Source: Ureibacillus manganicus DSM 26584
GTDB taxonomy: Bacteria > Bacillota > Bacilli > Bacillales_A > Planococcaceae
Direction of reading: 5' to 3'
NCBI RefSeq assembly: GCF_000772945.1
Contig: NZ_JPVN01000005.1
Span: forward strand, 1 to 64,000
DNA: 64,000 nucleotides
Below are positions 36,817-45,910 of the stretch, piece after piece; within the stretch, counting starts at the first letter, position 1; the number at the start of each line of letters is the position of its first letter. Below the pieces are notes generated by a model, which saw only the letters and a list, made by a program, of their open reading frames with translations, did not search any database and was not told the DNA's origin. The translations under genes were made by a program, and so were the position numbers.

Positions 36817-38301
36817 TTATTGTTCATATAACTGAACTATTTTCTTTTTATCGATTTTTCCAACATGGGTTTTTGGCAAACCTTTGATAAAGTAAATCTT
36901 CTTCGGAACTTTGTATGCCCCTAGGTGATTGCGACATAAAGTCTTAATCTCCTCACATAGATTATCATCACCTTGGTCACTTACAACAACAGCTGTAACT
37001 ACTTCCCCCCATTTAGGATCTTTTAATCCAACAACAGCAACCTCTTTTATCTTTGGATGTGTAACGATGCATTGTTCTACTTCTTGTGGGTAGACGTTCT
37101 CACCACCAGTAATAATCATGTCTTTGGAACGGCCGACAATATACACATCACCATCGTCATCCATTTTGGCTAAATCACCTGTTTTTAACCACCCATCAAC
37201 AATTGCTTTGTTTGTTTCTTCTTGGTTATTCCAATAGTAGGAAAACATATGTTTACCTTGAACAAGGAGTTCCCCTACCTCGTTTGGTTCACATAGATCC
37301 CCTTCTTTATTTACTATTTTTATAGAGTTAAAAACCATACTCCTACCTACAGATCCTGGCTTTAATGCGGAACGTTCAGGTGAAATATAAAAATTATTCG
37401 GCCCCGCTTCTGTAAGACCATATCCCTCTTTAAACTTTATACCCTTTTCTATGAAATGTTCATAAATTGTTTTAGGACAAGGTGCACCGCCAGATAAAAA
37501 TAATTTAACAGAAGGAAAATGTGACTGTTTAAAATAATCTGTTTCAATCATAGCCTGGTACATTGTGGGAACAAAAAGAGAAATTGTTGTTTGATAATCA
37601 TCGATTGCCCTTATTGCCTCTTCAGGAACAAATTTATTTCCAATTACGACGGTACCACCCACCATTAAAATAGGTATGGAAAGAGCATTGAGTCCACCCG
37701 TATGGAATAGCGGCATATAATTTAATGTACAATCATTTTCTTCTAAACTCCAACTGACAATTGTATTAATGGCATTCCAATTGACCGCATCAAATGATAA
37801 AACCACACCTTTTGGTTTCCCTGTCGTACCACCAGTATAAATCATTAACCATGCATCTTTTGGACTCCATTCTGTCCCAACTCTTGAATGTATCTCTGTT
37901 GGCTGAAATTCAATAATTTCCTTAATCACAATAGTTTTCGCTGGATGAATCTTCACTGCAAAATCATGAAAATTATCATCTGTTAGCAGTAGACTAGGTG
38001 AGGAATCTTCAAGTATCAATTGGAGTTCCTCTATACTTAAACGCCAGTTAAGTGGTACGTATATGTACCCACCTAAACCACAGGCAAATAGTATTGGGAA
38101 AAGGTCAATCGAATTTTCAGCTAATATCGCTACTCGATCTCCCTTTTTTATACCGAGAGATTGTAAATAGACTAGGCAGTTCATAGTTCTTTTTGAAAGT
38201 TCTTCATAGGTCCAAGTGCGCTCAGTTCGAATATCGATTAACGCATTTTTTTCAGGGGTTAATTTTGCTCGATTTAATATCCAGGTTTGCTCATTAAACA
38301 T
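36817..38301 (-). CDS. AMP-dependent acyl-CoA ligase
   Basis: 494 residues from the ATG at 38301 (GGGGTG six bases upstream). An ANL-family adenylating enzyme that activates a carboxylic acid as acyl-AMP and then acyl-CoA. The P-loop IYTGGTTGKPKG is at ~155-166, the A5 GYGLTEAG at ~300, the A7 aspartate in WLKTGDLA and the A10 lysine in KVPKKIYFIKGLPKTHVGKIDKK, all intact. It closes the operon that starts at 45890. Substrate unknown; the neighbours suggest a fatty or hydroxy acid. Confidence 0.9.
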   Translation of the reverse strand: MFNEQTWILNRAKLTPEKNALIDIRTERTWTYEELSKRTMNCLVYLQSLGIKKGDRVAILAENSIDLFPILFACGLGGYIYVPLNWRLSIEELQLILEDSSPSLLLTDDNFHDFAVKIHPAKTIVIKEIIEFQPTEIHSRVGTEWSPKDAWLMIYTGGTTGKPKGVVLSFDAVNWNAINTIVSWSLEENDCTLNYMPLFHTGGLNALSIPILMVGGTVVIGNKFVPEEAIRAIDDYQTTISLFVPTMYQAMIETDYFKQSHFPSVKLFLSGGAPCPKTIYEHFIEKGIKFKEGYGLTEAGPNNFYISPERSALKPGSVGRSMVFNSIKIVNKEGDLCEPNEVGELLVQGKHMFSYYWNNQEETNKAIVDGWLKTGDLAKMDDDGDVYIVGRSKDMIITGGENVYPQEVEQCIVTHPKIKEVAVVGLKDPKWGEVVTAVVVSDQGDDNLCEEIKTLCRNHLGAYKVPKKIYFIKGLPKTHVGKIDKKKIVQLYEQ

Positions 38302-38316
38302 ACTACACACCCCAAA

Positions 38317-39057
38317 TCACATCATGATTCCACCATCAACATTTAAAACATGGCCATTTACATAGCTTGCTTCGTCAGAAGCTAAAAATAAATAAGCATT
38401 AGCAATATCTTTTGGGACTCCTAGTCGTTGTAAACTGACAATAGACTCCATATAGTTTAATATTTTCTCCGGCATCTTTTCAGTCATAGAAGTTCTCGTA
38501 AAACCTGGTGAAACTGCATTTACATTAATACCTTTTCTTCCTAGTTCTTTTGCCCATGTTTTTGTCATACCAACGATTGCCGCTTTCGTTGCAGCATAGT
38601 TTGTTTGACCGATGTTCCCATACACTCCACTGACCGAGGCAGTATTAATGACTTTTCCATATCCCTTTTCGATCATGTGCGGAACAACTGCTTGTGTACA
38701 GTTAAAAACTCCCTTTAGATTTACATCTACTACACGATCAAAATCTTCTTCAGTCATTTTTACAAGCATCGCGTCTTTTGTTATACCAGCATTATTGATT
38801 AATATATCAATCTTTCCGTAGTTAGATAGAACTTTTTGTACCATCGTTTGAACGCTTTCTCTACTCGCTACATCCAACTTTACAAATTGAACATCAAAAC
38901 TTTTCTCACGTAATTCACTTTCTAACTGCTTTCCTTGTTCCTCTGCGAAATCTGCAATTACTACTTTTGCACCTTCACGTGCAAAGATTTCTACAGCTGC
39001 TTTACCGATTCCGTTGGCACCACCAGTTATAATCGCAACCTTATCTTCTAATCTCAA
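38317..39057 (-). CDS. FabG-like short-chain dehydrogenase/reductase
   Basis: 246 residues, classical SDR. Cofactor loop TGGANGIG (11-18), NNAG (88-91), catalytic S141-Y154-K158 and the C-terminal NGHVLNVDGG. Closest in form to 3-oxoacyl-ACP/acetoacetyl-CoA reductases. Being inside an uptake/ligase operon, 10 bp after the hydrolase and 15 bp before the ligase, it probably interconverts a 3-oxo and 3-hydroxy acyl compound rather than serving bulk fatty acid synthesis, which should have its own fabG elsewhere. Confidence 0.9.
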   Translation of the reverse strand: MRLEDKVAIITGGANGIGKAAVEIFAREGAKVVIADFAEEQGKQLESELREKSFDVQFVKLDVASRESVQTMVQKVLSNYGKIDILINNAGITKDAMLVKMTEEDFDRVVDVNLKGVFNCTQAVVPHMIEKGYGKVINTASVSGVYGNIGQTNYAATKAAIVGMTKTWAKELGRKGINVNAVSPGFTRTSMTEKMPEKILNYMESIVSLQRLGVPKDIANAYLFLASDEASYVNGHVLNVDGGIMM

Positions 39058-39067
39058 AAGTGCACCT

Positions 39068-39964
39068 CTATTCTAAAAATTTTTCAATTTCTAATTTTAA
39101 TCTTTCTAAGTCATCGATTAATGGAGAATGACCACAGTTAACTAATTGAACATTTTCCGCTTTGTCTCCTAAGTCATCAATAATCTGCTGTGTCATTATC
39201 ATCGGAACGACTAAATCTCTATCACCATATAGATTTAATACGGGAACGTTTATGTTATCTACTTCCCCAGTGCCTTTGGCTGCCACATTGTCAAAATGAC
39301 TAATATTAAATGTATTTAATGCATGGTAAACATCAGCTAGATTTCGTTGAGTTAACATATCCTCAATATATTCGTTATATTTTTCTTCTACAGGTTGATT
39401 ATGCGTATAGATTGCCGCATTCCAAACCATTTTTAAGCCTTCTTTATTTTTTGTGTCATATAGTCCTTGCATTGGAATTGTTCGCATTGGGTCACTTTCA
39501 ATTTCCTCGATTGTAGTAAATCGTTTGGAAACATCTGGAGAACCATCACTATTCGTTTTAAAATGTGGGTATCCTCGGGTTGATCCTGAAGCTAATAACA
39601 CTAGCTTTTCGCAATATTCTGGATTATCAATGCAGAATTGCATGCAAACAGTCCCGCCAAAAGACCAACCTACTAAACTAAATTTCTTCAATTCTAATGC
39701 ATCAACAAAAAGTCTTATGTCATTGCTAAAATCTCTTACGTGTGAAGCTCTTTTGTTGTAAGTAGAGCCACCAAATCCTCTTAAATCAGGAGCGATAATA
39801 GTAAAATCATCACTAAATGCTTCCATTAAGATATCCCAATGCTTTGAAGAAGTCATATTTCCATGAATAAACAAAACTAACTTGTCACCGCCAAGTCTTT
39901 CCCGATAAGTAATGGTTTCTCCATTTGATAATTCTACAGCTTTTAATTGATCAATCATGTTCAT
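39068..39964 (-). CDS. Alpha/beta hydrolase (possible PHA-depolymerase-like esterase)
   Basis: 298 residues from the ATG at 39964 (GGAGAG upstream); the longer frame runs into the previous gene. Oxyanion motif HGNMTSSKHWD (34-44), nucleophile elbow GWSFGG with Ser101, acid Asp248 or Asp250 in YGDRD and His279 in CGHS. Cytosolic, no signal peptide. From memory, the intracellular poly(3-hydroxybutyrate) depolymerase PhaZ of the B. cereus group has the same length and a GWSxG box at the same position, so an ester or oligo-hydroxyacid substrate is a fair guess. Confidence 0.82.
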   Translation of the reverse strand: MNMIDQLKAVELSNGETITYRERLGGDKLVLFIHGNMTSSKHWDILMEAFSDDFTIIAPDLRGFGGSTYNKRASHVRDFSNDIRLFVDALELKKFSLVGWSFGGTVCMQFCIDNPEYCEKLVLLASGSTRGYPHFKTNSDGSPDVSKRFTTIEEIESDPMRTIPMQGLYDTKNKEGLKMVWNAAIYTHNQPVEEKYNEYIEDMLTQRNLADVYHALNTFNISHFDNVAAKGTGEVDNINVPVLNLYGDRDLVVPMIMTQQIIDDLGDKAENVQLVNCGHSPLIDDLERLKLEIEKFLE

Positions 39965-39975
39965 GGCATTCTCTC

Positions 39976-40986
39976 CTATTCTTTTCCCCATCGAATTGTA
40001 ACTGCACCCCATGCATAACCTATACCTGCACTTACTAAAGTAACTACATCACCGTTATGAAGTTTTCCTTCTTCTTGTGCTAGTTTAAGAGATAATATTT
40101 GGTCAATTTGGCCAATATGACCATAATCCGAAAGATAAATAGAATTATCTTCCTCTAAATTAAATGCCTTCAATACATAATCATGTGCTGATTTTTTTAC
40201 GTGAAGCATTCCGATATACGACAGATCACTTTCATTAAATCCACTTTTTACTAAGGAATTGCGTATTACCTTAATAAAATTATCTAATGACTTTTGTTCA
40301 AGTCTACTTTTCATACCGGCTGGATCCAATACATCTAATCGATAAAGTCCTTGTTCCAAATGTTCAGGAGTTAAAGGTTCTTTTGTACCGCCTACTGGTA
40401 CTAGTACATCTTCAGAAAAAGATCCATCTGTTATAATTTCACTTTCATAAACGATATTTTCTTTTACATCCTTTCGAAGAACAAGTGCTCCTCCACCAGC
40501 ACCGAGGTTAAACATAAATCTTGTTCGTTCATTTTTATAATCAATGAAATCGTGATTTCTGTATCCACCTGCCAGTAATACGGTTTTTATACTCTCATCA
40601 GATAACATTAAACTTTTCGCAAGTTTAATACCCATAATAGTCGTACCACATCTTAGTTGGGCATCAAATGCCCACGCATTTGTAGCTCCGACTTCTTCTT
40701 GAATTTTTATAGCAGCTGTCCATAGCGGATATTCTTTATGTTCTTCGCCGATATAAATAATGACATCAATTTCTCTTGGATCGATATTTGCGTTTTGAAT
40801 GGCATCCTTTGCTGCTTTAATACCCATTTGAACGGTATGATCATTTTTACCTGCAATGGTTTTTTGATTGATCCCCATTTTTGTTTTTACAATATGAGCT
40901 GGTATATCAGCAATCTTAGCTATTTCTTCCCCTGTCATTCTTTCTGTCGGTAAATATATACCAATTCCAATGATACCTACATTCAT
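39976..40986 (-). CDS. KAS III (FabH)-like thiolase-fold enzyme with His in place of Asn
   Basis: 336 residues. N-terminal fold IGIGIYLPTERMTGEE; nucleophile Cys113 in DAQLRCGTTIMG; His262 in GMLHVKKSAHD; ending SAGIGYAWGAVTIRW as in FabH. Where FabH has Asn (GNTSAAS) the sequence reads YGHIGQID, giving His290, so the triad is Cys-His-His by my alignment. That is the KAS I/II form, on a KAS III frame. It overlaps livM by 4 bp. In an ABC-uptake operon it is more likely to condense or transfer acyl groups in a special pathway than to start fatty acid synthesis. Confidence 0.83.
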   Translation of the reverse strand: MNVGIIGIGIYLPTERMTGEEIAKIADIPAHIVKTKMGINQKTIAGKNDHTVQMGIKAAKDAIQNANIDPREIDVIIYIGEEHKEYPLWTAAIKIQEEVGATNAWAFDAQLRCGTTIMGIKLAKSLMLSDESIKTVLLAGGYRNHDFIDYKNERTRFMFNLGAGGGALVLRKDVKENIVYESEIITDGSFSEDVLVPVGGTKEPLTPEHLEQGLYRLDVLDPAGMKSRLEQKSLDNFIKVIRNSLVKSGFNESDLSYIGMLHVKKSAHDYVLKAFNLEEDNSIYLSDYGHIGQIDQILSLKLAQEEGKLHNGDVVTLVSAGIGYAWGAVTIRWGKE

Positions 40987-42002
40987 TTTGAACTCTCCTT
41001 ACTCTTTGAAAGTGGAGCGACGTCTAATTGATTTCTCTTTATTTTCCACTGAGAATATTTCGTCTGAATTGTTCCAACAATGCCTTTAGGGAAGAAGATT
41101 ACAGCTAAAATATAAATAATACCGAAGAAAATAATCCATCGTTCAAAAATAGGGAAATCTCTCGCTAACCCCGATAAATAGTGCTGTGCGGACTCAATAA
41201 CAACTGACCCAACTAATGGTCCAATTAAAGTTCCAACCCCACCAATAATTGTCATTAGTAATGCATCTAAAGTAATTTCCATTGTTAATACACTTGTATT
41301 CACAAAACGTAGTGATACAGCATACAAAGATCCTGCCAAGGCAGCAATGACTCCTGCAACAACAGATGCAATCACTTTATAATACAGTGTTTTAAAACCT
41401 AATGATTTTGTTCGTTGCTCATTTTCGCGTACGGCAATAAGTACACGTCCTAGCGGAGAGCTAACAAAACGCTTCAATACGATAAATACAATGACTAATA
41501 ACGCTAAAACAACTAAATAAAATATAACTCTATCTTTAAAGACTTCTGGAGCTTTAAATGTAAACCCATCATTTCCTTTTGTTACACTTCTCCACTTTTC
41601 CGCTACTACTAAAAGAAGACCTGAAATAGCCATTGTTAACATAGCAAAGAAATGACTTTTTAATCGTAGTGTAAGTAAACCTACGATAAAACTTAATATC
41701 CCAGCAATAAGCATTCCAACAATAATTGAAACAATGAACACGCCAATTGTTGATTCGAAATCTGATAGCATAATTGCAGTACAATATGCTCCAATACCGA
41801 AGAACATAGCATGACCAAATGAAACAATACCGGTATACCCTAGCAAAATATCATAACTCATGGCTAAAATGCCGAAGATTAATATTTGTGTAACTAAAAT
41901 TGTCAACGTCCGAGAGTCCATTACAAATGGAAAAGCAACTAGGGCAAGCACAATAATAAATAAAATAATATTTGATCTTGATAGTAATATCGGTTTATTC
42001 AT
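40983..42002 (-). CDS. livM: Branched-chain-type ABC transporter permease LivM
   Basis: 339 residues with about 10 transmembrane helices and the family loop LRLKSHFFAMLTMAISGLLLV. The C-terminal KGIVGTIQTKYSQWK is typical of LivM. It pairs with LivH to form the membrane channel; the neighbouring enzymes suggest the cargo may not be an amino acid. GAAGGGGTG precedes the ATG; its end overlaps the next gene (ATGA). Confidence 0.88.
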   Translation of the reverse strand: MNKPILLSRSNIILFIIVLALVAFPFVMDSRTLTILVTQILIFGILAMSYDILLGYTGIVSFGHAMFFGIGAYCTAIMLSDFESTIGVFIVSIIVGMLIAGILSFIVGLLTLRLKSHFFAMLTMAISGLLLVVAEKWRSVTKGNDGFTFKAPEVFKDRVIFYLVVLALLVIVFIVLKRFVSSPLGRVLIAVRENEQRTKSLGFKTLYYKVIASVVAGVIAALAGSLYAVSLRFVNTSVLTMEITLDALLMTIIGGVGTLIGPLVGSVVIESAQHYLSGLARDFPIFERWIIFFGIIYILAVIFFPKGIVGTIQTKYSQWKIKRNQLDVAPLSKSKESSK

Positions 42003-42006
42003 ATTC

Positions 42007-42870
42007 TCACCCCTTCGCCGTTGTGAATAATCCTTGAGGACGGAATATTAACACAACAACCATTATTATCATATTTACTGCAAGAGATAGATAAGGAACA
42101 TAATAAGCCATGAAACTACCCGCTAATCCAACTAAGATTGCAGCAAATAGTGATCCTTGGAAACTACCCATTCCCCCAATTACTACCACGATAAATGCCA
42201 TAATTGCAAATTCCATTCCAAGTTCAGCATAAATTGCTCCAGAATATGGTGCAAATAACATACCCGCTAATGCAGCAAGAGCAGAGCCCGTCATAAAGAC
42301 AACTAAGAAGATTCGTTTAATATTAATCCCAAGTGCCTGTACCATATCACTGTTCATAACCCCAGCTCGAACAATAAGACCAATTTTTGTGCGTGTCAGC
42401 ATATAATGTAATAGACCAAAAATTATAAATCCAAAGAAAATAATGAAAATACGATATTTAATAATAATTATATCTCCTAGTTGCCAACTCCCAGCTAAAA
42501 GTTCAGGTACCTTTACAGCAACAACGTTTGGCCCGAAGACTACCTTAATCATTTCTTGAAGAACGAGCATAAATCCTAAAGTGATTAGAATCTGTTGAAC
42601 GAGATTTCCGTAAACTGGAGTAATAATTAACTTTTCCGTAATAAACCCAAAGACAAGTCCCGTTAAAATCGCAACAATAATCCCTACAATAAAACTTCCA
42701 GAATAGGCATAGCTAAATACACCTGCATATGCACCCCACACGAATAATCCACCGTGTGCAAAATTAAGAACATGCATTAGACCAAATATAAGTGTAAGCC
42801 CAGAAGCAAGAAGGAATATTAACATCCCTGTTGCAAGACCATTTATAACTAAACTAATAATTAAATCCAT
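42007..42870 (-). CDS. livH: Branched-chain-type ABC transporter permease LivH
   Basis: 287 residues, about 8 transmembrane helices, with the LivH signature FGLMHVLNFAHGGLFVWGAY near the N-terminus and EFAIMAFIVVVIGGMGSFQGS later. AAAGGGGGG precedes the ATG. It lies 4 bp upstream of livM. Confidence 0.9.
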   Translation of the reverse strand: MDLIISLVINGLATGMLIFLLASGLTLIFGLMHVLNFAHGGLFVWGAYAGVFSYAYSGSFIVGIIVAILTGLVFGFITEKLIITPVYGNLVQQILITLGFMLVLQEMIKVVFGPNVVAVKVPELLAGSWQLGDIIIIKYRIFIIFFGFIIFGLLHYMLTRTKIGLIVRAGVMNSDMVQALGINIKRIFLVVFMTGSALAALAGMLFAPYSGAIYAELGMEFAIMAFIVVVIGGMGSFQGSLFAAILVGLAGSFMAYYVPYLSLAVNMIIMVVVLIFRPQGLFTTAKG

Positions 42871-42883
42871 GTAGTCCCCCCCT

Positions 42884-43591
42884 TTAACCGATTCCCAAAT
42901 ATTTATGTTTCAACTCATCATCTTCAATCAATTCTTTCATTGCCCCATTGCGAACTGTTTTTCCATCATCGATTAATGTAAAGGAATCACCTATTTTACT
43001 TGCCATAATGAAGTTTTGTTCAACTAGTACAATCGTTGTTTGTTTCTTCATTTCAACAATTGCTTCCATTACTTTTTCAATGACAATTGGAGCAAGACCC
43101 TTAGATGGTTCATCGATTAAAAGTAACCTACTATCGTTAACAAATGCACGTGACATCGCTAACATCTGCTTTTGTCCACCAGATAAATTACCGCCAGCCT
43201 TTTTCCAAAACTTCTTTAAATCGGGAAATAAATTCAGTACGTACTCTAATTTTTCCTTACTTTCATCTGTTTCTTTTCGCATTGCTACTTTAATATTCTC
43301 TTCAACTGTTAAATCACCAAATATTCCCTGATCCTCTGGAACATACCCAATCCCTAGATTTGCAATATCATAAGTTGCTTTTTTCGTAATGTCTTGATTT
43401 AAAAATGTGACCGAACCACCTGATGCTGGTGTTAGACCAATAATTGTCTTTAATGTCGTAGTTTTTCCTGCACCATTACGTCCAAGAAGTACTGAAACTT
43501 CACCTTCTTTAGCTTCGAAATGAACTCCTTGTAAAATATGGTACTGGCCTATATGAGTATTGACATTATCAAGTTTCAACAAGCTCGTCAT
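42884..43591 (-). CDS. livF: ABC transporter ATPase LivF
   Basis: 235 residues from the second of two adjacent ATG codons, which sits better behind AGGAGGG. Walker A GRNGAGKTT, Q-loop GYVPEDQGIF, signature LSGGQKQM, Walker B LLLIDEPSKGLAP, switch His replaced by Gln in LVEQN, all typical of LivF. Its start overlaps the end of livG by 23 bp. Confidence 0.9.
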   Translation of the reverse strand: MTSLLKLDNVNTHIGQYHILQGVHFEAKEGEVSVLLGRNGAGKTTTLKTIIGLTPASGGSVTFLNQDITKKATYDIANLGIGYVPEDQGIFGDLTVEENIKVAMRKETDESKEKLEYVLNLFPDLKKFWKKAGGNLSGGQKQMLAMSRAFVNDSRLLLIDEPSKGLAPIVIEKVMEAIVEMKKQTTIVLVEQNFIMASKIGDSFTLIDDGKTVRNGAMKELIEDDELKHKYLGIG

Positions 43592-44342
43592 CATAAAGCC
43601 CTCCTAAATAAGCATTTTGAACCGTAGTATTATCCATTATTTCCTTTGGTGTGCCATCCGCTAATAGTTTTCCGTTAAATAGCACCATGATGGAGTCCGA
43701 TAAGTCCAAAATCATATCCATCTTGTGTTCGATTAATAGAATCGTTTTATCTCCGCGATTTTTAATTGATTTAATAACATCTAAAATGGCAGGCACTTCC
43801 TCAAGAGACATACCCGCAGTTGGTTCATCAAGCATTAGAACCTCTGTATCTAGAGCTAATAACATAGCAATTTCTAGCTTTCGCTTTTCTCCATGTGCTA
43901 ATTGACTTGCTATATGATGGGCTTTATTTTCCAGTAAAACTTGTTCTAATATTGTCAATGCTTCTTCAGTAATTTTCTTATAATGTAAATAATGTTTAAA
44001 AGGGTTAAAACGGATTTTTTCCTTCGACTGTACAGCAAGACGTACATTTTCTAGTACCGTTAGGTTTGGAAATACATTTGTAATTTGAAATGAACGACCC
44101 AAACCTAGTCTTGTACGTTCAACTGATGATAGGTTAGCAATGGATTTTCCTTTGAAAAATACATCACCTTCAGTATTCTTTAACTCGCCGCTAATTAAAT
44201 TAAAGAACGTTGTCTTTCCTGCCCCATTTGGTCCAATGATTGATTTAAAATGTTTTTCAGGCATTTCAAAATTAACGCGATCGACCGCCTTATGGCCACC
44301 AAAACTAATACTTAGATTTTCTGTTCGAATGATCGGTTCCAT
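43569..44342 (-). CDS. livG: ABC transporter ATPase LivG
   Basis: 257 residues from the ATG at 44342, four bases after AGGAGGAG. The open frame continues 65 codons upstream, but that part is translated repeat DNA and not protein. Walker A GPNGAGKTT, signature AHGEKRKLEIAM in place of LSGGQ (typical of LivG), Walker B LMLDEPTAGMS and switch LIEHKMD. It is separated from livK by a stem-loop and a dispersed repeat. Confidence 0.9.
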   Translation of the reverse strand: MEPIIRTENLSISFGGHKAVDRVNFEMPEKHFKSIIGPNGAGKTTFFNLISGELKNTEGDVFFKGKSIANLSSVERTRLGLGRSFQITNVFPNLTVLENVRLAVQSKEKIRFNPFKHYLHYKKITEEALTILEQVLLENKAHHIASQLAHGEKRKLEIAMLLALDTEVLMLDEPTAGMSLEEVPAILDVIKSIKNRGDKTILLIEHKMDMILDLSDSIMVLFNGKLLADGTPKEIMDNTTVQNAYLGGLYDDELVET

Positions 44343-44380
44343 GTTTCTCCTCCTATCTGTTCCTCTTAAAATCTTTAATA

Positions 44381-44499
44381 GAAATGCGGAAGGCGCTCGC
44401 CCAACTCCGAAAGCAACTGGAGAAACCGACAAAAGAGCGCTCTTTGCTCTTGCAGGCGGTTTTGAAGTTGCCGAGGAGTTAGCGCCTGAAGCTAGACAC
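44381..44499. repeat. Dispersed palindromic repeat, copy 2, inside the liv operon
   Basis: Same family and orientation as 36616-36735. The stems here are GGCGCT/AGCGCC and AACTCC/GGAGTT, differing from copy 1 at both partners. It lies in the untranslated gap between livK and livG. Confidence 0.85.
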
Positions 44500-44501
44500 C
44501 T

Positions 44502-44545
44502 GAAAAGTGGAAGGCGCTCCCCAAGCTTCAACAGCAACTTCCAAC
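44502..44545. repeat. Truncated third copy of the dispersed repeat
   Basis: GTGGAAGGCGCTCCCCAAGC repeats the left end of the element (GCGGAAGGCGCTCGCCCAAC) immediately after copy 2, then the similarity fades. Confidence 0.5.
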
Positions 44546-44578
44546 TAAACTTCTAAATTGAAAGTAAAGATTTTAAGA

Positions 44579-44606
44579 GAAACAGACCAACAATATGGTC
44601 TGTTTC
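44579..44606 (-). terminator. Stem-loop between livK and livG
   Basis: GAAACAGACCA and TGGTCTGTTTC form a perfect 11-bp stem with a 6-nt loop just after the livK stop. On the minus strand TCTTAAAATCTTT follows, a weak T-tract, so it may stop part of the transcripts or protect the livK mRNA. Confidence 0.65.
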
Positions 44607-44618
44607 AAATGGTTTGTT

Positions 44619-45890
44619 TTAATTCCTTATTGGTGGCTCAGTCTCAGATGGAGAAAGCTCACGAATTAAAACAGGTACTGGATAATCGAAACCATCCACT
44701 TCTTGTAAAGTTACAGAGTAAAGTGGTTGTAATGCTTGGTGGTCTTCAGGACGGAATGTCATTGTTCCTTTTGGAGTTTCAAATGACATACCTTCCATTA
44801 AAGGTATTAATTTGTTACCATCAGCATCTCCACCTGATTTTTCTAAAGCTGTAACAATTGCCATTGCAGCAGCAAATCCACCTGGAGTAAATAAGTCAGG
44901 CACTTCACCGTTATGACGTTTTTTGTGCTCATCTACTAACCAATCATTAATTGGGTTGTCTGGTAAAGTGTGATAGTAAACAGAGAATCCTTCCATACCA
45001 ACTAATTGACCCATTGTTTTAAGAGCTGGGATATCTGGAGCACCTGTTGAAACTTTAATACCATTTTCTTGTAACTTCATGTCATTAATTTGTCCCCAAG
45101 GTGAGTTTGCACCCGCCCAAACAACAAATAGGTAGTCAGGTTTTGAATCTATAATTTTTTGTAAGTTTGAAGTGAAGTCAGTAGCGTCAGCTGGCGCATA
45201 CTCTTCAGCCACAATTTCAGCACCTAATGCTAAAGCTGCATCTTTGAATGCAGATACCCCATCCCAACCGAAGGAATAGTCTGGAGCAAATGTTGCAATT
45301 TTTACACCTTCACCAGCAATAGCAGCAGCTGCAGCATATGCATCTTGCGAAGAGTTACGTGCAGTTCTAAAAATATAAGGGTTAAACTCAGAACCTGTAA
45401 TACTATCAGCAACTGCAGGTTCTACGATCATAATTTTTTCATATTCTTCTGCTAAAGGAAGAACAGCTAATGTGTCACCAGAACTAGAAGATCCAACTAG
45501 GAAGTCAACCTTGTCATCTTCCAATAGTTTCGTAGCTTTTTGAACTGCTACTTCAGGTTTTGTTTCTGTGTCTTCATAAACAATTTCAATCTTTTTCCCT
45601 GCAACTTCCATCGTTCCACCAGTTGCATACTCAAGACCTAATTCAAACCCTTTTTGAGTTTGTTTACCATAAGACTCAAGAGCACCAGTTAATGATGCTA
45701 GAACACCGATTTTGATTGTGCCACCAGATTCAGTTGCTGTTTCTGTAGTTTCTGTCTTTTGTTCTTCAGTTTTTGTTTCTTCTTTATCAGTCGTTTTCCC
45801 AGGAGTGTTAGTAGATGATTGTTCTCCACCACAAGCTGCTAGGATGACTACAAGAAACACAAGCATAAACAGATACCAAAGCTTTTTCAT
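44619..45890 (-). CDS. livK: ABC transporter solute-binding lipoprotein, LivK type
   Basis: 423 residues from the ATG at 45890 (AAAGGGGG seven bases upstream); the frame's upstream part is not coding. Signal peptide with lipobox LAAC, lipidated Cys20, then a Ser/Thr/Glu-rich linker to about 50. The rest is a type I periplasmic-binding fold of the leucine/amide group: IKIGVLASLTGALESYGKQ and VDFLVGSSSSGDTLAV. The ligand is unknown; relatives bind branched amino acids, amides, urea or aromatic acids. It is the first gene of the operon to 36817. Confidence 0.9.
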   Translation of the reverse strand: MKKLWYLFMLVFLVVILAACGGEQSSTNTPGKTTDKEETKTEEQKTETTETATESGGTIKIGVLASLTGALESYGKQTQKGFELGLEYATGGTMEVAGKKIEIVYEDTETKPEVAVQKATKLLEDDKVDFLVGSSSSGDTLAVLPLAEEYEKIMIVEPAVADSITGSEFNPYIFRTARNSSQDAYAAAAAIAGEGVKIATFAPDYSFGWDGVSAFKDAALALGAEIVAEEYAPADATDFTSNLQKIIDSKPDYLFVVWAGANSPWGQINDMKLQENGIKVSTGAPDIPALKTMGQLVGMEGFSVYYHTLPDNPINDWLVDEHKKRHNGEVPDLFTPGGFAAAMAIVTALEKSGGDADGNKLIPLMEGMSFETPKGTMTFRPEDHQALQPLYSVTLQEVDGFDYPVPVLIRELSPSETEPPIRN

Positions 45891-45910
45891 GAAAATACCC
45901 CCTTTGTGTT

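Noticed and set aside
44343-44537. 65-residue N-terminal extension of LivG
   Set aside because: It is the translated dispersed repeat. The ATG at 44342 has a strong ribosome site and gives the normal LivG length.
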